Notes under the pieces: generated by a model
What the model saw: only the letters and a program-made list of their open reading frames with translations
What the model was told of the DNA's origin: nothing
Database searches by the model: none
NCBI GenBank assembly: GCA_039026375.1
Contig: JBCCML010000016.1
Span: 24,407-88,406, forward strand
Source of the DNA: Thermohalobaculum sp039026375
Lineage (GTDB): Bacteria; Pseudomonadota; Alphaproteobacteria; Rhodobacterales; Rhodobacteraceae
Direction of reading: 5' to 3'
DNA length: 64,000 nucleotides
In this document: positions 61,533 through 64,000 of the stretch, piece after piece
How the letters are laid out: each line of letters opens with the position of its first letter
Position numbering within the stretch: the first letter of the stretch is position 1
Program-made: the position numbers and the translations under genes

Positions 61533-62222
61533 TCAGGCGACCTCTTCGACCGGATCGCGCAGCACGTAACCACGACCCCAAACCGTTTCGATGTAGTTCG
61601 CGCCACCTGTAGACAGGGCAAGCTTCTTCCGAAGTTTACAGATGAAGACGTCGATGATTTTGACTTCCGGCTCGTCCATACCGCCATAGAGGTGGTTCAA
61701 GAACATCTCTTTGGTCAGCGTCGAGCCCTTGCGGAGCGATAACAGCTCCAGCATCTGATATTCTTTGCCGGTCAGGTGCACCGGATGCCCGTCCGCTTCG
61801 ACGGTTTTGGCATCCAAGTTCACGGCAATCTTGCCTGTCTGAATGATCGACTGTGCGTGACCTTTCGAGCGACGCACGATCGCGTGGATCCGAGCAACAA
61901 GTTCTTCGCGGTTGAAGGGCTTCGTCAGGTAGTCGTCTGCACCGCAACCAAACCCTTTGATCTTGTTGTCCGCCCCGTCCATGCCGGTCAGGATCAGCAC
62001 CGGTGTCTCGATCCGCGCCATGCGCAGCTTCCTGAGCACCTCGTAGCCATCGATATCCGGTAACGACAGGTCCAAAACAATCAGGTCGTAGTCGTACAAT
62101 TTCGCGAGCTCGATCCCTTCTTCCCCTGAATCCGTGACGTACGTGTTCAGGTCAGCTTTTTTCAGCATCAGTTCGATGCTTTCGGCCGTAGAGGGATCAT
62201 CCTCGATAAGCAGAATCCGCAT
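61533..62222 (-). CDS. ctrA: Response regulator CtrA
   Basis: 229 residues. MRILLIEDDPSTAESIELML and LIVLDLSLPDIDGYEVL give phospho-acceptor Asp51; the OmpR winged helix follows with VHLTGKEYQMLELL and GRGYVL. Cell cycle and motility master regulator in alphaproteobacteria. ATG 62222 has GGAG upstream; 114 bp after sciP, whose protein represses CtrA. Confidence 0.97.
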   Translation of the reverse strand: MRILLIEDDPSTAESIELMLKKADLNTYVTDSGEEGIELAKLYDYDLIVLDLSLPDIDGYEVLRKLRMARIETPVLILTGMDGADNKIKGFGCGADDYLTKPFNREELVARIHAIVRRSKGHAQSIIQTGKIAVNLDAKTVEADGHPVHLTGKEYQMLELLSLRKGSTLTKEMFLNHLYGGMDEPEVKIIDVFICKLRKKLALSTGGANYIETVWGRGYVLRDPVEEVA

Positions 62223-62336
62223 AAGACACTCCGTTGCCCAGCGTTGCTGAGTTCCCCAGCCATGCTGCATTCCGCTATTGGTTAACGGAATAGGGTAAAC
62301 GGATTGTTACCTTTAGCGGGAGCAGAGCGCAAAACT

Positions 62337-62615
62337 TCATTCTGAAGTTGCACGCACCCGATTGATTTGGGTTACACAAAGGCCACGCATGCCGAACTTT
62401 GACATCGCCGCCTTCCAAGTATCGTATTCCTCAGGCGTAATAGCGTACCGCTGTAACGCTTGCTCTTCGGAAATGAGGCCGCCTTCTACAGCTGCCACCA
62501 CGCGTGCTTTGCGTCGTGGCACCCACCGCCGTGTTTCTGGCGATGGAAGATCTTCGACGGTCATCTTTTCACCGTCGGGTCCGATCACATATGAAGCGGT
62601 CCCGGATGAGTCCAT
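62337..62615 (-). CDS. sciP: SciP, CtrA inhibitor (DUF1153)
   Basis: 92 residues. YVIGPDGEKMTVEDLPSPET and RRWVPRRKARVVAAVEGGL, ISEEQALQRYAITPEEYDTW identify DUF1153. AGGGGGT precedes ATG. SciP binds CtrA and blocks its activation of promoters. Confidence 0.93.
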   Translation of the reverse strand: MDSSGTASYVIGPDGEKMTVEDLPSPETRRWVPRRKARVVAAVEGGLISEEQALQRYAITPEEYDTWKAAMSKFGMRGLCVTQINRVRATSE

Positions 62616-62625
62616 GTCACCCCCT

Positions 62626-62649
62626 AGTTCGTTCTCACAAGAACGGACT
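62626..62649. promoter_or_regulatory. Inverted repeat in the sciP-mnmA spacer
   Basis: AGTTCGTTCT (62626) and AGAACGGACT (62640) are complementary with one mismatch around CACA. Operator-like. Confidence 0.5.
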
Positions 62650-62687
62650 GTATGTGATTGGGCTTAAAGGGAAATGAAGTGGCGAGG

Positions 62688-62699
62688 CGTCTCGAGACG
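62688..62699. promoter_or_regulatory. Palindrome CGTCTCGAGACG
   Basis: Perfect 12-bp palindrome 17 bp upstream of mnmA. Could be an operator or part of the mRNA leader. Confidence 0.45.
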
Positions 62700-62716
62700 T
62701 GGCATAGGGTGCCAAG

Positions 62717-63835
62717 ATGATGCAGGTGCAAACACTGATTCCCGGAAACCAGCCCGAAATGACACGGGTTGTGGTGGCCATGTCGGGCGGCGTCGACAGT
62801 TCCGTGGTCGCCGCGATGCTGGCGCGGGCTGGTTATGACGTGGTGGGAATCACCCTCCAGCTCTACGATCACGGGGCAGCCCTTGCCAAAGCGAAGGCCT
62901 GTTGTGCGGGTCGTGACATCCACGATGCACGCCGGGTGGCCGAGGAAATTGGTTTTCCGCACTACGTCTTGGATTACGAATCGCTGTTTCGGGAAGCGGT
63001 GATGGACGAGTTCGCCGACCAGTATCTGGCTGGCGCGACGCCGATTCCCTGTGTCCGGTGCAACGAGCGAGTGAAGTTCCGTGATCTGTTGGCCACGGCC
63101 AAGGATCTCGATGCCGACTGCCTGGCCACCGGCCACTACATCCAGCGCTTTGAGGGGCCCGAGGGGCCGGAACTGCACCGCGCCGCGGATCCGACGCGCG
63201 ATCAGTCCTATTTCCTATTTAACACCACCCGCGAACAGTTGGACTATCTGCGGTTTCCGCTGGGGCACCTGGTCTCGAAGGCCGAAACGCGTGATCTTGC
63301 GGGACAGTTCGGCCTGCCGGTCGCGGACAAGCCCGACAGCCAGGACATCTGCTTTGTGCCGAACGGCAACTATGCGTCTGTCATTGAAAAGCTGCGCCCG
63401 GGCGCGGCCGAGCCTGGGGACATCGTCCATTTGGACGGGCGCGTCCTGGGCGAGCACAAGGGCATCCTGCACTACACAATCGGCCAGCGCCGCGGTTTGG
63501 GCATCGGCGGGGGCGAGCCGCTTTACGTGGTGCGGCTAGACCCCGAGGCCCGGCATGTGATCGTCGGCCCGCGCGAGGCATTGGCCACCTTCAGCGTGCC
63601 GCTCCGCGAGGTGAACTGGCTGGGCGATGGGGATTTTCAGGACGGCCCGCATCAGGTTGAGGTCAAGGTCCGTTCGACCCGGCCGCCCGTCCCTGCGGAG
63701 ATCCGCCCAACCGTGGACGGGGCCGAGGTGATACTTGCCACCGCCGAAGAAGGCGTAGCACCGGGTCAGGCCTGTGTCTTCTACGCAGCTGAGGGTAGTC
63801 GCGTTCTGGGCGGCGGTTGGATCGTGCGGCACTGA
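62717..63835 (+). CDS. mnmA: tRNA-specific 2-thiouridylase MnmA
   Basis: 372 residues. P-loop VVVAMSGGVDSSVVAAML, catalytic Cys in IPCVRCNERVKF and DICFVPNGNYAS. Thiolates U34 of Glu, Gln and Lys tRNAs. Double ATG at 62717/62720. Confidence 0.96.
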   Translation: MMQVQTLIPGNQPEMTRVVVAMSGGVDSSVVAAMLARAGYDVVGITLQLYDHGAALAKAKACCAGRDIHDARRVAEEIGFPHYVLDYESLFREAVMDEFADQYLAGATPIPCVRCNERVKFRDLLATAKDLDADCLATGHYIQRFEGPEGPELHRAADPTRDQSYFLFNTTREQLDYLRFPLGHLVSKAETRDLAGQFGLPVADKPDSQDICFVPNGNYASVIEKLRPGAAEPGDIVHLDGRVLGEHKGILHYTIGQRRGLGIGGGEPLYVVRLDPEARHVIVGPREALATFSVPLREVNWLGDGDFQDGPHQVEVKVRSTRPPVPAEIRPTVDGAEVILATAEEGVAPGQACVFYAAEGSRVLGGGWIVRH

Positions 63836-63961
63836 AGCTTGCGGCGCCGGGTCGTGCAACACAGAATTGTACGAGACGGGCGCGCTCGGATCTGCCAGCG
63901 GCTTGCTGGTGGCGCATCCGGGCGATAGCGTCGAGCGGCAAGGTAACGAGAGGTCAAAGTC

Positions 63962-64000
63962 ATGTTCCGGATTTTCAGCGCGTTTGTACTGGCTTTGGTC
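63962..64000 (+). CDS. Start of a possible secreted or membrane protein, cut by window edge
   Basis: GAGAGG lies about nine bases before ATG 63962; the visible 13 residues MFRIFSAFVLALV look like a signal sequence. Nothing more can be said. Confidence 0.45.
   Translation, partial: MFRIFSAFVLALV

Noticed and set aside
62223..62336. Full CtrA box (TTAA-N7-TTAA) before ctrA
   Set aside because: Only a half site GTTAAC is seen; the second half has wrong spacing.

Overview
The window looks like chromosomal DNA of a marine-type alphaproteobacterium, most likely Rhodobacterales (Roseobacter group). The clues are high GC, an adjacent sciP-ctrA pair, the DUF2155/mlaD/aat/accC/accB neighbourhood, a LytM peptidase overlapping a bactofilin gene, an RNase E with a huge acidic insertion in its S1 domain, and a peptide-chain release factor 2 gene without the programmed frameshift. 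A perfect 16-bp parS site (50285-50300) suggests a position near the chromosome origin. I saw no tRNA, rRNA, CRISPR array, prophage or insertion sequence.

Region 1 (about 1-23 kb) is accessory and catabolic. It holds a bifunctional enoyl-CoA hydratase/3-hydroxyacyl-CoA dehydrogenase (partial), a MaoC hydratase, three CaiB/BaiF CoA-transferases, a two-subunit CoA-transferase, an acyl-CoA dehydrogenase, an acyl-CoA synthetase, two extended SDRs (one closely resembling uronate dehydrogenase), a TauD-type dioxygenase and two dehalogenases of different classes (haloacetate and haloalkane). A bicarbonate transporter SbtA sits beside a PII-like SbtB. Two small peptide genes carry leader-like motifs; one ends in four histidine-rich 15-residue repeats. 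Two intergenic arrays of exact 11-bp period, a 13-bp repeat cluster and several inverted repeats also lie here.

Region 2 (23-48.8 kb) is housekeeping: recG, a CYTH-CHAD protein, ligA, prfB, PBP1A, amiC, rne with a long hairpin-rich leader, an aminotransferase, an M48 peptidase with TPR-like C-terminus, a DsbA-like protein, a decayed SDR, accB-accC-aat, DUF2155, mlaD, a FadL porin and tgt. Cell wall synthesis and remodelling (PBP1A, AmiC), RNA turnover and fatty acid synthesis are grouped here.

Region 3 (48.8-64 kb) holds sufT, a homocysteine methyltransferase-like gene, parS, a translationally coupled run sufA - membrane protein - tfoX-like - membrane protein followed by tpiA, an Ala/Lys/Pro-rich protein, gluQ, a large AsmA/YhdP-like protein, a one-cysteine Bcp peroxidase, a DUF455 ferritin-like protein, LytM-bactofilin, ctrA, sciP and mnmA. 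Tgt and GluQRS both act on position 34 of tRNA (queuosine), and SciP is a known antagonist of CtrA. All functional statements rest on motif reading and recalled family knowledge; no database search was run.
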